Shown: piece by piece, positions 38,941 to 47,510 of the stretch | Position numbering within the stretch: the first letter of the stretch is position 1 | Layout: every line of letters begins with the position of its first letter | From: Candidatus Woesearchaeota archaeon | Lineage (GTDB): Archaea; Nanobdellota; Nanobdellia; Woesearchaeales; GW2011-AR4 | Assembly: GCA_016177615.1 (NCBI GenBank) | Contig: JACOUX010000018.1 | Coordinates: 1-47,510 of the forward strand | Reading direction: 5' to 3' | Length of the DNA stretch: 47,510 bases | The notes under the pieces: generated by a model | What the model saw: only the letters and a program-made list of their open reading frames with translations | Database searches by the model: none | Told to the model about the DNA's origin: nothing | Made by a program: the position numbers and the translations under genes

Positions 38941-40275
38941 CTAAGTTTCTGATGCCCTTATCTCCGCAAATTTCACAATATTTCTGTCAGCAATGACTTT
39001 AACCAAATAATCCCTCCACTTGATTATTTGCTGAGGATTCTGGTGAAGGTAAGCGCCGTCAACCTCCCCTCTCTTGCCTATAGTATGGTAATATTCAAAT
39101 GTAGTTTCCTTGTCAATCGGGAAATTAAACCTTTCAGGGTCATTCCAAATCTGGCATCCTGGAAGCGGTATGAAGATATGCATGCCGAAGCTGTCTGCAG
39201 GCGCCTGCCTTATGAATTCAGCTGTCTCCTCGACAGTCTCTTCTGTCTCTCCTGGCAATCCAACAATCATCTGGGCCCTTACCTTGAGGCCTGCTGCCTT
39301 AGCAATCTTCACAGCATTTAGGTTTTCCTCTGCAGTAGTCTCTTTTTGTATGATGTCAAGGATCTTCTGGCTTCCGGTCTCTATTCCGTAAGTTACCTGC
39401 CTGCATCCTGAGTCGCGCATTATCCTGAACAATTCCGGGTCAGTCCTGTCGGCCCTTGTGAGGCAGTGCCAGTCATATAAAATCCCTTGCTCATGGATTT
39501 CCTTTAATGCGGCACATAGTTTTACGACTCGCTTGTCATCAACTATAAAAGTGTCATCATTAAAGTATATTCTGTCACAGCCGTACCTTGAATTAAGGAA
39601 CTTGATTTCTTCAATAACTCTTTCGACAGTCTTGTATCTCATCCTTCTTTTGCTGACGGCAGCCTGCGCGCAGAATGCGCAGTCAAACGGGCAGCCCCTT
39701 GCCGACAATATCTTGCCTTCCTTGTTGTTAGGCGTAGCTCCTATCACCATATTGGTCCCCATCTTGACATAATCATACATGTCGATCATGTCCCACGCCG
39801 GCAATGGTATCTTGTTAATGTCTTCCACAAGAGGGCATGTGATAATTCTTTCCCTTCTGCCATTCACAATGTCAATCATTGCCTGCTCACCTTCCCCCTT
39901 TATGACCATATCGCATTTTGTGTCCCTTAATGTTCTCTCCGGCTCTACAGTCGGGTGGAATCCCCCAAGCACGACAAAAGCGTCTTTCTGCCTTTCCTTG
40001 ATCTGCTTGACAATCTTTATCACTAATGGATAATGGGGGGTTGCGCATGTTATTCCATAAATGTCAGCATCCGGAATGAACCAGTACTGCTGCGGCAAGC
40101 CAGCCAAGTCGCAAAAAGTCACATTGATGTTATTCACTCTCAAGAAAGACGCAATTTCCAGCAATCCAAGCGGAGGCACTTCCCTGTCTGACAAAAGCCA
40201 CGGGCTAGGCGGATTAATTAAAACAACTTTAGGATTATCACCAATTTTGCCCGGATTTGTGGTTCTATCAACCAT
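38941..40275 (-). CDS. B12-binding domain/radical SAM protein, paralogue B (close copy of 22955..24259)
   Basis: SARGCPFDCAFCAQAAVSKRRMRYK; near-collinear with paralogue A. Confidence 0.87.
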   Translation of the reverse strand: MVDRTTNPGKIGDNPKVVLINPPSPWLLSDREVPPLGLLEIASFLRVNNINVTFCDLAGLPQQYWFIPDADIYGITCATPHYPLVIKIVKQIKERQKDAFVVLGGFHPTVEPERTLRDTKCDMVIKGEGEQAMIDIVNGRRERIITCPLVEDINKIPLPAWDMIDMYDYVKMGTNMVIGATPNNKEGKILSARGCPFDCAFCAQAAVSKRRMRYKTVERVIEEIKFLNSRYGCDRIYFNDDTFIVDDKRVVKLCAALKEIHEQGILYDWHCLTRADRTDPELFRIMRDSGCRQVTYGIETGSQKILDIIQKETTAEENLNAVKIAKAAGLKVRAQMIVGLPGETEETVEETAEFIRQAPADSFGMHIFIPLPGCQIWNDPERFNFPIDKETTFEYYHTIGKRGEVDGAYLHQNPQQIIKWRDYLVKVIADRNIVKFAEIRASET

Positions 40276-40388
40276 AAAGATTGATTAATTCTCTCTTTTT
40301 TAAATGTTTCTTTTTTGTATTTATCTGAGCTGAAATCTCCTGAGTGCATTTACTGCATAGTGTTTCGGAAGTTGGAAGATCCGAATTC

Positions 40389-41858
40389 TCATCCGGTATA
40401 ATATATTACCACACTTTTGGACGGATCATTGCCAAATTCTTTAACTTTGGTCCATTGTCCGGAAATTTTTTCAATTTGCTTAAGGAAGTCCAACTTCTCA
40501 CCCGCAGCCATGCGGTTGGATATCATGCGGTTATTAATGACTACATAAGAATCTCTTAAGCTATTTAAGCTCTTTGTGTATGATTCCATATCAACCAAAT
40601 TCACTGAATTACCATAGCCTGAGAGGTATTCGATGGCAAGCTTGCTTTTGGAATCGGTGAAGACAGGCTTATCGAGCGATTTAATGAAAGGATAGGATTC
40701 TTTGAGAGTGCCAAGCTGATTTCTAAAATCATCCAAATATGCGCTGCCTAATGAAACGCAAAATAAGAATATCAAAGAAAAAGGCAAGACGACCTTTCTT
40801 ATTATTGTATTTTTTTCCATCAAAAATGCTGCCAACAATAGTATGCCGGGAACAGTAACTATGCTAAGGTATCTTGCAACTGCCAGGAAAGGAGCATATC
40901 TGGAAATACTGGACGTCCCATAGTTGAAATAAATAATAATTAGCAAAAGCCAAATAACCAAATAATTTGTTACTTTTTTCCTGTTGATGATCCAGTAGAA
41001 TGCAGCTAGCCCTATGAATGCGTAAAAATAACCTAATTGAATATTGGCAAAAATGACATATGGCCATGCAAGAAAGAAATTTAAAAGATGTACCCTGCCA
41101 TAAAAGTTGTCCTGTACGAGGGCATTCACATAAAAGCTACTCAGGGAACTAAAGCGATAAAGAGGATTTCCGGTTTCAGCATAGAAAAAAAGCATTTCCA
41201 ATGACAGCACCAGCATGAAGCCTGCCATTAATATGAAATGGCCGGATTTCAACCGCTTTTGGTATAGGGCATATGCCAAAAAAACCAAAATTGCCAAGGC
41301 TGCCATCTCTCTAATAGAAAATGCTATGCCTAACGATAACCCTGAAAAAGCATAAAGAGAGATGGGTATAGACTTTCTGCTTGAAATCTCCGCCTTTAAA
41401 AACAAGAATATTGATAATGCCACAAAAAAAGATGAAGGCGCATCAGACAAAAATTTTGTTGAATAAATAACATCAAGCGGGAAGAATGACAGCATAAAGG
41501 CAGACAATAGTCCGATTTTATCATCAAAAAGCAAACTGCCAAAAAAATATATCATCACTATTCCCGCCAATGATGTGAGCAGCACCAAAGCAGTTGACGT
41601 ATAATCATTTACTCCGAAAGCGGAATACATCATGGCCACAGGAATTAACAGCCCAATGCGCGAATTGGCATGGTTTTGAGTTGTGGGAAAAACGCCCCTT
41701 GATATGTCAAATGAATACTTTGTGTTAAAAAGGCCGTCAGAAGTGTCTATGCCGCTGAAAAAGGCCAGCCTGACAAATAAGCCAAAAGCCACAATCAATG
41801 CCAACAGTAAAAAATTTCTCTTCTTCGAATTGGCAGGAGCCATTATTTTGGTGTGCAT
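40389..41858 (-). CDS. Polytopic glycosyltransferase (GT39/ArnT-like)
   Basis: Multi-TM; N-terminal D-containing first loop (GIDTSDGLFNTKYSFDISRG); cluster context. Confidence 0.6.
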   Translation of the reverse strand: MHTKIMAPANSKKRNFLLLALIVAFGLFVRLAFFSGIDTSDGLFNTKYSFDISRGVFPTTQNHANSRIGLLIPVAMMYSAFGVNDYTSTALVLLTSLAGIVMIYFFGSLLFDDKIGLLSAFMLSFFPLDVIYSTKFLSDAPSSFFVALSIFLFLKAEISSRKSIPISLYAFSGLSLGIAFSIREMAALAILVFLAYALYQKRLKSGHFILMAGFMLVLSLEMLFFYAETGNPLYRFSSLSSFYVNALVQDNFYGRVHLLNFFLAWPYVIFANIQLGYFYAFIGLAAFYWIINRKKVTNYLVIWLLLIIIYFNYGTSSISRYAPFLAVARYLSIVTVPGILLLAAFLMEKNTIIRKVVLPFSLIFLFCVSLGSAYLDDFRNQLGTLKESYPFIKSLDKPVFTDSKSKLAIEYLSGYGNSVNLVDMESYTKSLNSLRDSYVVINNRMISNRMAAGEKLDFLKQIEKISGQWTKVKEFGNDPSKSVVIYYTG

Positions 41859-42607
41859 TGGTACACTTTATATAATGATAGTGAATCTGGAAGATAGTTT
41901 GAAAACATTTTCTTTGAGAGCTTAATCTTGAAATGCTTGGAAATGGCTGCTTCAATCTCATCCATGTCGGAAAAATGCGGATCCTGGTACTTGTTTCTTT
42001 TGTACGATTTTGGAGAGAGCAGTTTTCCGGACATGAGATTGTCCTTAAAAGCAAGCAATGAAAAAAGCATGTTGACAAGAAACCTTTCCACGGGAATGCC
42101 CACTATTAGGATTCCGTCGTCTTTTATTATGCGGCGCAGCTCTGCCATGACCTCATCAACATTCTTGACATGCTCTATGACGCTTAAGGCGTTGACAAGG
42201 GAAAACCGCTTGTCGGCAAACGGAAGGCGAGAAATATCCCCGTTCACGAAATTCGCAGCAATCTCATTTCCATGGCTCATAGTCTTTGCCTTCTTCAAGA
42301 ATTCAAACTCAAAATCAAGCGCAGTTACCTTTCCATTCCTGGACAATGTCGGCAGCATTATGCCGCATCCTGTCCCGATGTCAAGAACTCTGCCTTGTCG
42401 GATTTTTCTTTCAGGGATGCACGATGCAGCCAGCCTCAGCCTCTGCAGGAATACCCACTTCAGGAAAGGATTCCTGCCAAAATATGCAAAAGAGCAGTCA
42501 TGCTGCACAATCCCAATTCCAGAATATTTTTTTGGAAATATAAACTTCATCTTGGCTCTAAATTCCAGCTCACGAGCATAATATATAAATCTTTTTGATG
42601 CCCCCAT
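41843..42607 (-). CDS. Class I SAM-dependent methyltransferase
   Basis: GRVLDIGTGCGIMLPTLSRNGKVTALDFE; NALSVIEHVKNVDEVMAELRRIIKDDG. Confidence 0.82.
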   Translation of the reverse strand: MGASKRFIYYARELEFRAKMKFIFPKKYSGIGIVQHDCSFAYFGRNPFLKWVFLQRLRLAASCIPERKIRQGRVLDIGTGCGIMLPTLSRNGKVTALDFEFEFLKKAKTMSHGNEIAANFVNGDISRLPFADKRFSLVNALSVIEHVKNVDEVMAELRRIIKDDGILIVGIPVERFLVNMLFSLLAFKDNLMSGKLLSPKSYKRNKYQDPHFSDMDEIEAAISKHFKIKLSKKMFSNYLPDSLSLYKVYQCTPK

Positions 42608-42705
42608 ATTTAAATACTAGAGCTTAATGCCATAAAAAATCATGCAGGACAAAAAGCATACATAAAGTTTTATATTTTCGGCCAAATAACGAAAATTTAA
42701 CGCTT

Positions 42706-43422
42706 ATGGAAAAAAAAGAAGCCAGCGACAAAAAAAATGCAATGGATTTATCCATATTAATGCCGTGCTATAATGAAGAGTACAACATCAGGGAATGCCT
42801 TGGAAGGATTCCAAAAATGCCATGGAGCACTGAGGTGGTACTAATAGACGACGGAAGCATAGATGATACTGCTGAAATTGCGAAAAAATCAAAGGCAAAA
42901 AATACAAGGGTTATAAGCTACAAGCCTAACAGGGGCAAGGGTTATGCTGTTAGAATGGGAATAGAGGAGGCAAAAGGCAGGTTTGGAATAATCCTTGACG
43001 CAGACATGGCAACGCAGCCTGAGGAAATACCGATTGTTGTAAATCCATTGTTTGAAGGAAAAGCCGATTTCGTCAATGCCACAAGGTTTTTTTATGCAAT
43101 GGAAGAGAGTTCAATGAAGTTTCTTCACCAGCCCGGAAACAGGGTTTTTGCCATTCTGGTTTCAATGATAATAGGGCAAAAGCTGACCGACACATTGTGC
43201 GGCTTTAAGGCTTTTAGGATAGCCCCATTCAGGGGAAAATTAAAGGAAAACATGTGGCCTGATTTTGAATTGATAATCAAGGCAAAGCGCATGGGCATGA
43301 GGATTAAAGAAGTGCCTATCCACTACAAGAAGCGCACTGCAGGAGTCTCCAAAATGAAGACATTCAGGCACGGCTACAGCATGCTGAAAATGCTGATCAG
43401 AAGCATGCGAAGGGATTACTAA
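42706..43422 (+). CDS. Glycosyltransferase family 2
   Basis: SILMPCYNEEYNIRECL; DDGSIDDT; DADMATQPEEIP. Confidence 0.87.
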   Translation: MEKKEASDKKNAMDLSILMPCYNEEYNIRECLGRIPKMPWSTEVVLIDDGSIDDTAEIAKKSKAKNTRVISYKPNRGKGYAVRMGIEEAKGRFGIILDADMATQPEEIPIVVNPLFEGKADFVNATRFFYAMEESSMKFLHQPGNRVFAILVSMIIGQKLTDTLCGFKAFRIAPFRGKLKENMWPDFELIIKAKRMGMRIKEVPIHYKKRTAGVSKMKTFRHGYSMLKMLIRSMRRDY

Positions 43423-43428
43423 TATAAA

Positions 43429-44859
43429 TTAATGCCCAGAAGCATTTTTCTTGCCATTTGGGGTAAAAATCCCCTTAAGAAGAGGCATTGACATCCCAAT
43501 CGTCCATTTTAGTTCTCTAAGTGAGCGTATTGTCAAAGCCAGCTCCAGCATCTTCTTCGGCCTAAAGTAGAATTTCTTGTATGCTTTTTTCTGTATCGTA
43601 AGCACATCTTCAGGCTTCAAGTCTCCCATGCTGTAATGGCCTCCTTTGATTGAATAATATCCTGTTGTTATCCCTTCCTGCGTGTCTTCAATTAGATGGC
43701 CTCCGTCTTTTAGAGTCTTGTATAGTTGAGTGCCGGGCAAAGGGACTGTAACCCCAAAATTAGCGTAATGTGGGTCAACCTCATTGGCGAATTGTATAGT
43801 TTCTTCCATGGACGCCATGTCCTCTCCCGGAAGCCCGAACATGAAAAATCCGCACACTATTATACTCTCTTTCCTGAACCATTTAATGCATTCCCTCACA
43901 TGCTCAAGCTTCAGCGATTTTTTGATGCCGTCCACAATAGACTGCCTGCCTGACTCTATTCCTATTCCTACCCTGTATACCCCTGCAAGCTTCATCTTGT
44001 GCACTAAATTCTCTGTAAGCCTGTCTGCCCTTACCCCATTCGGAAAAGATATTGCTATCTTCCATTTTTTCTCGATTATCATGTCAAGTATCTTTTCTGC
44101 CCTCTTGAATTCAAGCGTGAAATTATCATCCAGAATGTCAATCTGCTTTACTCCATATTTCTCAACAAGCATTTCCATTTCTTTTAGGACGTTTTCAGGG
44201 CTTCTTGGGCGCCAGCCGGTGTTTGCGCTTAAGCAGAATACGCAGCTGTAGGGGCATCCGCGGCTGGTTACAATTGTAGCAACAGGGTGCTTTCTTGACC
44301 TGCTGCGGTAAAGCTTTAAGTCAGGCAGCAGGTGATAGGCTGGAAAAGGTATGGCGTCAACATCCTTGATCAGTTCTTCTTTTGGGTTTGACACAACAAT
44401 TCCATCCTTCATAAAAGAGATGCCTTTTATATCCTCAAGATTTTTCGCATTATTGCTCACAACATTCCAGAATACATGCTCTCCTTCTCCCCTTACCATA
44501 CAGTCTGCCAGCGAGTTGCCCAGGAGGTAATCAAGATTTCCCAATGAAGAAGGGCCTCCGAGTATAACTGTTTTGTTAAGCCTCTTTTTTATGTCCTTGG
44601 ACAGCCTGATGACTTCTTTTATGAATACTATATTGACAGATATTCCAACAATGTCAGGATTGTATGCTTCAACTTTGGAGAACATTTCTTCATGGCCTAG
44701 CTTGTAGAGGTTTGCATCCAATATGCTGCATTCCACGCCTTTAGATTCCAGATAGGCTGCGACGTATGCAAGGCCTACTGGAGGAAATTGGGTAGGCTCA
44801 TTAATTTCCTTGGCCGTATACGAATACGGGCTTACCAGCATTACTTTTGCCTTTGCCAT
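43429..44859 (-). CDS. B12-binding domain/radical SAM protein
   Basis: TSRGCPYSCVFCLSA; start moved from TTG-initiated 44889 to MAKAKVMLVSPY. Confidence 0.85.
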   Translation of the reverse strand: MAKAKVMLVSPYSYTAKEINEPTQFPPVGLAYVAAYLESKGVECSILDANLYKLGHEEMFSKVEAYNPDIVGISVNIVFIKEVIRLSKDIKKRLNKTVILGGPSSLGNLDYLLGNSLADCMVRGEGEHVFWNVVSNNAKNLEDIKGISFMKDGIVVSNPKEELIKDVDAIPFPAYHLLPDLKLYRSRSRKHPVATIVTSRGCPYSCVFCLSANTGWRPRSPENVLKEMEMLVEKYGVKQIDILDDNFTLEFKRAEKILDMIIEKKWKIAISFPNGVRADRLTENLVHKMKLAGVYRVGIGIESGRQSIVDGIKKSLKLEHVRECIKWFRKESIIVCGFFMFGLPGEDMASMEETIQFANEVDPHYANFGVTVPLPGTQLYKTLKDGGHLIEDTQEGITTGYYSIKGGHYSMGDLKPEDVLTIQKKAYKKFYFRPKKMLELALTIRSLRELKWTIGMSMPLLKGIFTPNGKKNASGH

Positions 44860-44872
44860 AAGATTCCAGATA

Positions 44873-44886
44873 TTAACGTACGTTAA
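44873..44886. promoter_or_regulatory. Perfect 14-bp palindrome TTAACGTACGTTAA between TATA-like box and start codon
   Basis: Self-complementary sequence in the 5' region of the 43429..44859 gene. Confidence 0.45.
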
Positions 44887-44909
44887 CAATGATGGCGTTA
44901 AATATAAAC

Positions 44910-46007
44910 TTATCTCTTTTTCTTTTTGAAGTAGTCAATTTCCTTAAGCTTTACAGAAAGCTTCAATGTTTTTATGAAATAATCAATGATTTCATTGAAT
45001 ATGTAATCCAGGTCTTTGGTTATTCTCCATGACGGATAGTCATTTCTGAATTTGGACATATCAGATATCCACCACAAATGGTCTGACTCCCTTTCTGGAG
45101 CTTCCTCAAAGTCGAGCAGGATTCCTGTCTTGGCTTTTATGGCGTCAATGGTCTCAAATATAGAGATTGAATTCTGCCTTTCCCCTCCAAGATTATATGA
45201 CTTCCCGTAAATCCCTATATTGCTTGGCTTTGGCTTTTTTATGAACTCATATAATGCAGATGCCACATCAGAGCTGTGAATCTGGTCCCTGACCCTGTAG
45301 CCCCCTCCATATATATAGTACTTTTTCTTTGTCAGCGCGCATTTGATTATATAAGGAAGATAGCCGTGCATTTCAACAGCCCTTGAGTTTTTGCCTGTGA
45401 GGCAGCCTCCCCTGAATGTCGCTGTCTTCAGCCCATAATTGATGGCGTATTCCTGGGTATAGATGTCTGCCGCAAGCTTAGAAGCCCCGAAAGGAGTGTG
45501 CCCGCACCTGTCAACAGGCAGTTCCTCATTGAAGGAATCCATCACAACATTTTCATACCTTTTCCCCATGATCTTATAGCTGAAAAAATTTGGATAATCT
45601 CCGTAGACTTTATTGGTGGACATGAATGCAAATGGAATCTTTGGATTAAGCTGCCTTGCAAGCTCCAAAAGCTGGACAGTTCCAAACGCATTTATCTGGA
45701 AGTCTTCAATTGGGATTTTAAGGCTTTTCGGATGTGATGGCTGGGCTGCAAGATGGACAATTGCATCGGCTTTTTTCACAAGCGTGGACATCAGTTCCTT
45801 GTCCCTTATATCTCCATCAACAAGCTCAAGTTTCCTGCTCTTAAAGAAATCATTTTCCTTGATGTTTGCTTTGTTGTTGCCCTTATCGCCAAAAAGGGAT
45901 TCTCTTGTGTTGTTATCAACGCTAATAACTTCATGCCCTTCCTTTAGGAAAAGCTCGCAGCATGCGCTTCCTATAAGCCCTATTCCGCCGGTTACTAGAA
46001 TCCTCAT
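44910..46007 (-). CDS. NAD-dependent epimerase (CDP-paratose 2-epimerase-like)
   Basis: VTGGIGLIGSACCELFLKEGHEVISVDNNTRESLFG; HLAAQPSHPKS; NKVYGD. Confidence 0.82.
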   Translation of the reverse strand: MRILVTGGIGLIGSACCELFLKEGHEVISVDNNTRESLFGDKGNNKANIKENDFFKSRKLELVDGDIRDKELMSTLVKKADAIVHLAAQPSHPKSLKIPIEDFQINAFGTVQLLELARQLNPKIPFAFMSTNKVYGDYPNFFSYKIMGKRYENVVMDSFNEELPVDRCGHTPFGASKLAADIYTQEYAINYGLKTATFRGGCLTGKNSRAVEMHGYLPYIIKCALTKKKYYIYGGGYRVRDQIHSSDVASALYEFIKKPKPSNIGIYGKSYNLGGERQNSISIFETIDAIKAKTGILLDFEEAPERESDHLWWISDMSKFRNDYPSWRITKDLDYIFNEIIDYFIKTLKLSVKLKEIDYFKKKKR

Positions 46008-46010
46008 CCT

Positions 46011-47294
46011 TTATGACCTTCCGATGCCATGATATGTGATCCCCATTGATTTTATCTTTTCCTTGTCAAGGCAGTTTCTGCCGTCAATTACAGCATAAAT
46101 TCTCTTTTCCTTCAGCTTTTTTAAATCCATCTCCCTGAACTCTTTGTGATCAGTCACTAAAACAATATAATCGCTTTTTCCCAAAAGCTCGTCCAGATCA
46201 TTTACATTGCTTCCCGGCTTCACATGGGGATCAAATACAAACACATCCGCGCCTTTTGCCTTGAGGATATTAATCACTTCATGCGCCGGGCTTTCCCTTG
46301 TGTCATCGACATTTGCCTTGTATGCCAGTCCAAGAACACCGACTTTTGCGCCTTTCAGGGATTTTTTTAATTTTTTAAGCTCATTTTCAAGAAGCTCAAC
46401 TGTATAATGCGGCATGCTGTTGTTTATTTTACGGGCAAGCTTTAGAAATTCATGATTAAATCCGAGCTGCTTCCCCCTTTCTATCATGTAATATGGGTCT
46501 TGGGCAATGCAGTGCCCTCCCACCCCGGCACCTGGATAATGCGGCATAAAGGCAAATGGCTTTGTTGAAGCGACCTGAATGACTTCCATAATGTCAATCC
46601 CGGCTTTATCAAAGCTCTGCGCCATCTCATTCACGAATGCGATATTTATGTCTCTGAATGTGTTCTCCATTATTTTGGTCGCTTCAGCAGTTTTCAAATT
46701 GCTCACTTCAGTAACATTGGCTTCAATAATGGACCTGTAGAATTCCGCAGCCTTTTTTGCAGCTTCTTTTGTTATTCCGCCAACTACCCTTGGCAAATTA
46801 TTCACCCTAAATTTTTTATTGCCCGGGTCGATTCTTTCCGGGCAATGCGCCACAAGCAAATCGTTTTTCAGCGCATTGAATTTTTCCTTTTGCAAAATTG
46901 GCAAAACAACCTCTTCTATTGTTCCGGGATAGATTGTTGACTCTATGACTAGCAGAGAGCCTTTCTTTATGAATTTTGAGATTGTGGAGGTTGCATTCAT
47001 CACTGCAGTCAAGTCCGGAAGGTTATTGCGGTCCACTGGCGTTGGAACGCAGACAATTACCACATCAGACTTTGGGATACACTCCATGGGATCTGCTGTA
47101 GCGTGAATTTTATTCTTCAGGGATTTCAGCTTGCTGGCAATATACTCATCTTCAATAGGGCTTTCATTCCTATTGACAGAGTCTACCCTCTTCTTATCAA
47201 GGTCAAGTCCGTATACCTCAAGGTCCTTCTCAGCGCACAGGCATGCAAGCGGCAGGCCAACATAGCCCAAACCCACAATAGTAACAGTTGCCAT
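46011..47294 (-). CDS. Nucleotide-sugar (UDP-N-acetylhexosamine) 6-dehydrogenase
   Basis: VGLGYVGLPLACLCAEK; ESTIYPGTIEEVVLP; PGAGVGGHCIAQDPYY; start moved to MATVTIVGLG. Confidence 0.88.
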   Translation of the reverse strand: MATVTIVGLGYVGLPLACLCAEKDLEVYGLDLDKKRVDSVNRNESPIEDEYIASKLKSLKNKIHATADPMECIPKSDVVIVCVPTPVDRNNLPDLTAVMNATSTISKFIKKGSLLVIESTIYPGTIEEVVLPILQKEKFNALKNDLLVAHCPERIDPGNKKFRVNNLPRVVGGITKEAAKKAAEFYRSIIEANVTEVSNLKTAEATKIMENTFRDINIAFVNEMAQSFDKAGIDIMEVIQVASTKPFAFMPHYPGAGVGGHCIAQDPYYMIERGKQLGFNHEFLKLARKINNSMPHYTVELLENELKKLKKSLKGAKVGVLGLAYKANVDDTRESPAHEVINILKAKGADVFVFDPHVKPGSNVNDLDELLGKSDYIVLVTDHKEFREMDLKKLKEKRIYAVIDGRNCLDKEKIKSMGITYHGIGRS

Positions 47295-47417
47295 AGGCAA
47301 AACTAACTGCGGATGGTTTATAAAATTTTCTGGTTTACTAAAACTAAGCAAGAACCAAATTTAACCTGACTGTGTTATCCCATAATTATTTTCCTTCGTC
47401 AAATTAATCCGTTTCAT

Positions 47418-47510
47418 TTATTTCCTCATTTTGCGCAGGAAAGCCTGCCAAGGCGTCTCGAGCCTTGAAAAGTCAAGGCTCATGTGGGGTCTTACGTTAT
47501 TGTACCAATG
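47418..47510 (-). CDS. C-terminal end of an integrase-type (IS3/IS481-like) transposase, 5' end outside window
   Basis: Minus-strand frame HWYNNVRPHMSLDFSRLETPWQAFLRKMRK* matches the YN..RPH.SL...TP motif; not in supplied ORF track. Confidence 0.75.
   Translation of the reverse strand, partial: HWYNNVRPHMSLDFSRLETPWQAFLRKMRK

Noticed and set aside
41928-42581. 217-aa plus-strand ORF
   Set aside because: Antisense to the methyltransferase gene, no domain.
1-47510. CRISPR array or tRNA/rRNA genes
   Set aside because: No regularly spaced direct repeats and no convincing tRNA cloverleaf or rRNA sequence seen by eye; a tRNAscan-SE/Infernal run would be needed to be sure.

Overview
The window appears to be a chromosomal segment of an archaeon, most likely DPANN/Woesearchaeota-like (inferred from gene content, an archaeal-type SRP RNA, a presenilin-type protease and TATA/BRE promoters; no database search was possible). 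Left part (1-16.4 kb): a bacterial-type LeuRS (truncated by the window edge), a K+ channel, a PanE-like reductase, a block of secreted/surface proteins translationally coupled to tandem-HTH proteins, a presenilin-like protease, an SRP RNA with an apparent 22-nt insertion in its SRP54-binding core, and HDAC-like, ThiL, IlvE and NadK genes. Right part (16.4-47.4 kb): a large surface-glycan cluster with NodU/CmcH carbamoyltransferase interrupted by a LAGLIDADG intein, GalE, methyltransferases, four GT2 enzymes, GT39/YfhO-like membrane proteins, a partial GDP-heptose pathway (GmhA/HddA/HddC), two FAD-dependent mutase/oxidase-like enzymes, five B12-binding radical SAM proteins and nucleotide-sugar epimerase/dehydrogenase genes. 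Mobile DNA: a complete DDE-transposase IS with a 12-bp target duplication inside a divergent promoter, two loci resembling IS200/IS605 ends, and the C-terminal end of an integrase-type transposase at the right edge. Best leads: the SRP RNA insertion, the HTH/surface-protein cassette, the carbamoyltransferase intein, the IS that split a symmetric divergent promoter, and the structured palindrome locus at 36.6-36.8 kb.
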